From Spiroplasma melliferum (GTDB lineage Bacteria > Bacillota_I > Bacilli_A > Mycoplasmatales > Mycoplasmataceae), in assembly GCA_005222125.1 (NCBI GenBank), contig CP029202.1:496001-560000 (forward strand): a stretch of DNA of 64,000 nucleotides, read 5' to 3'. Of the stretch, positions 63,937 to 64,000 are shown one piece after another. Both the position numbers and the translations under genes were made by a program. The notes below the pieces were generated by a model. It worked only from the letters and a program-made list of their open reading frames with translations, searched no databases and was not told the origin of the DNA. The stretch's first letter is position 1; every line of letters begins with the position of its first letter.

Positions 63937-64000
63937 TTAAAAACTTCACATTTTTTGAATGATTTTAAAAAACATACCAAAAAATAAAACTATAAACAAC
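63937..64000 (-). CDS. C-terminal end of a further phage membrane protein (partial)
   Basis: The last 20 codons of a minus-strand gene that runs past the window (LFIVLFFGMFFKIIQKMWSF, stop TAA 63937-63939). The hydrophobic segment with a basic end looks like the C-terminus of a coat protein, but the piece is too short for certainty. Confidence 0.45.

Noticed and set aside
1-64000. CRISPR array, tRNA or rRNA genes
   Set aside because: I looked for regular short repeats with spacers and for tRNA arm patterns such as GGTTCGAATCC and saw none.

Overview
The window comes from a wall-less Mollicute of the genus Spiroplasma. Three things show this. UGA reads as tryptophan in nearly every gene: true reading frames run through in-frame TGA and end at TAA or TAG. 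The DNA is very AT-rich. The window also carries an intact fibril protein gene (fib, 44863-46401), the genus-specific cytoskeletal ribbon protein, plus part of an SpV1-type plectrovirus. An MEP-pathway gene (ispG) fits the citri/chrysopicola/mirum side of the genus; the species cannot be told from here.

Layout. 1-282: end of a RecD2-like helicase. 741-4263: a frameshifted secreted protein and a lipoprotein. 4876-5030: a cobalamin-type riboswitch leading into a five-gene nucleoside/pentose operon (5431-10032: deoD, deoxynucleoside kinase, transketolase, KDPG-type aldolase, nucleoside deoxyribosyltransferase). 10432-18587: small membrane proteins, a second copy of the lipoprotein family, a giant FtsX-type permease and its lipoprotein. 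18880-21203: a decayed membrane-protein gene and two small secreted proteins. 21492-24360: an ABC-2 permease/ATPase pair. 24501-26125: threonine dehydratase and RidA. 26251-27826: third lipoprotein family member, frameshifted near its end. 28646-37691: oppBCDFA plus an accessory lipoprotein. 37834-42038: efp, an Asp23-family protein, an amino acid permease, udk and greA. 42197-44600: a repetitive coiled-coil surface protein, a small secreted protein and two adjacent peptides with double-glycine leaders. 44863-50268: fib, a YitT-family membrane protein, a membrane protein on the other strand, nfo and a dual-specificity phosphatase. 50294-51578 (minus): a 13-cysteine mini-protein and ispG. 52146-56673: a repeat-containing surface protein, a candidate small RNA, a purine riboswitch, a BMP-family lipoprotein and a truncated lipoprotein. 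56871-58373 (minus): a restriction-modification pair whose methyltransferase is frameshifted. 58513-59487: an IS30-family transposase. 59561-64000: a frameshifted small lipoprotein facing a plectrovirus gene block on the minus strand.

How it works together. The first third centres on scavenging: nucleosides are cleaved, rephosphorylated and exchanged, and the sugar feeds the pentose phosphate route. A second nucleoside-uptake component (BMP lipoprotein) has its own guanine-type switch with a readable terminator/antiterminator pair. The middle brings in peptides (Opp) and amino acids. The remainder is cell-surface and mobile material with many single-base frameshifts at A/T runs, which are either phase variation, decay or sequencing error.

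Most notable: (1) the cobalamin-type riboswitch before a deoxynucleoside salvage operon; (2) the paired double-glycine-leader peptides; (3) a promoter-hairpin-terminator unit at 54433-54614 that looks like an undescribed small RNA; (4) a perfect 193-bp inverted repeat, in frame in both a lipoprotein gene and a phage gene, which could act as an invertible switch.
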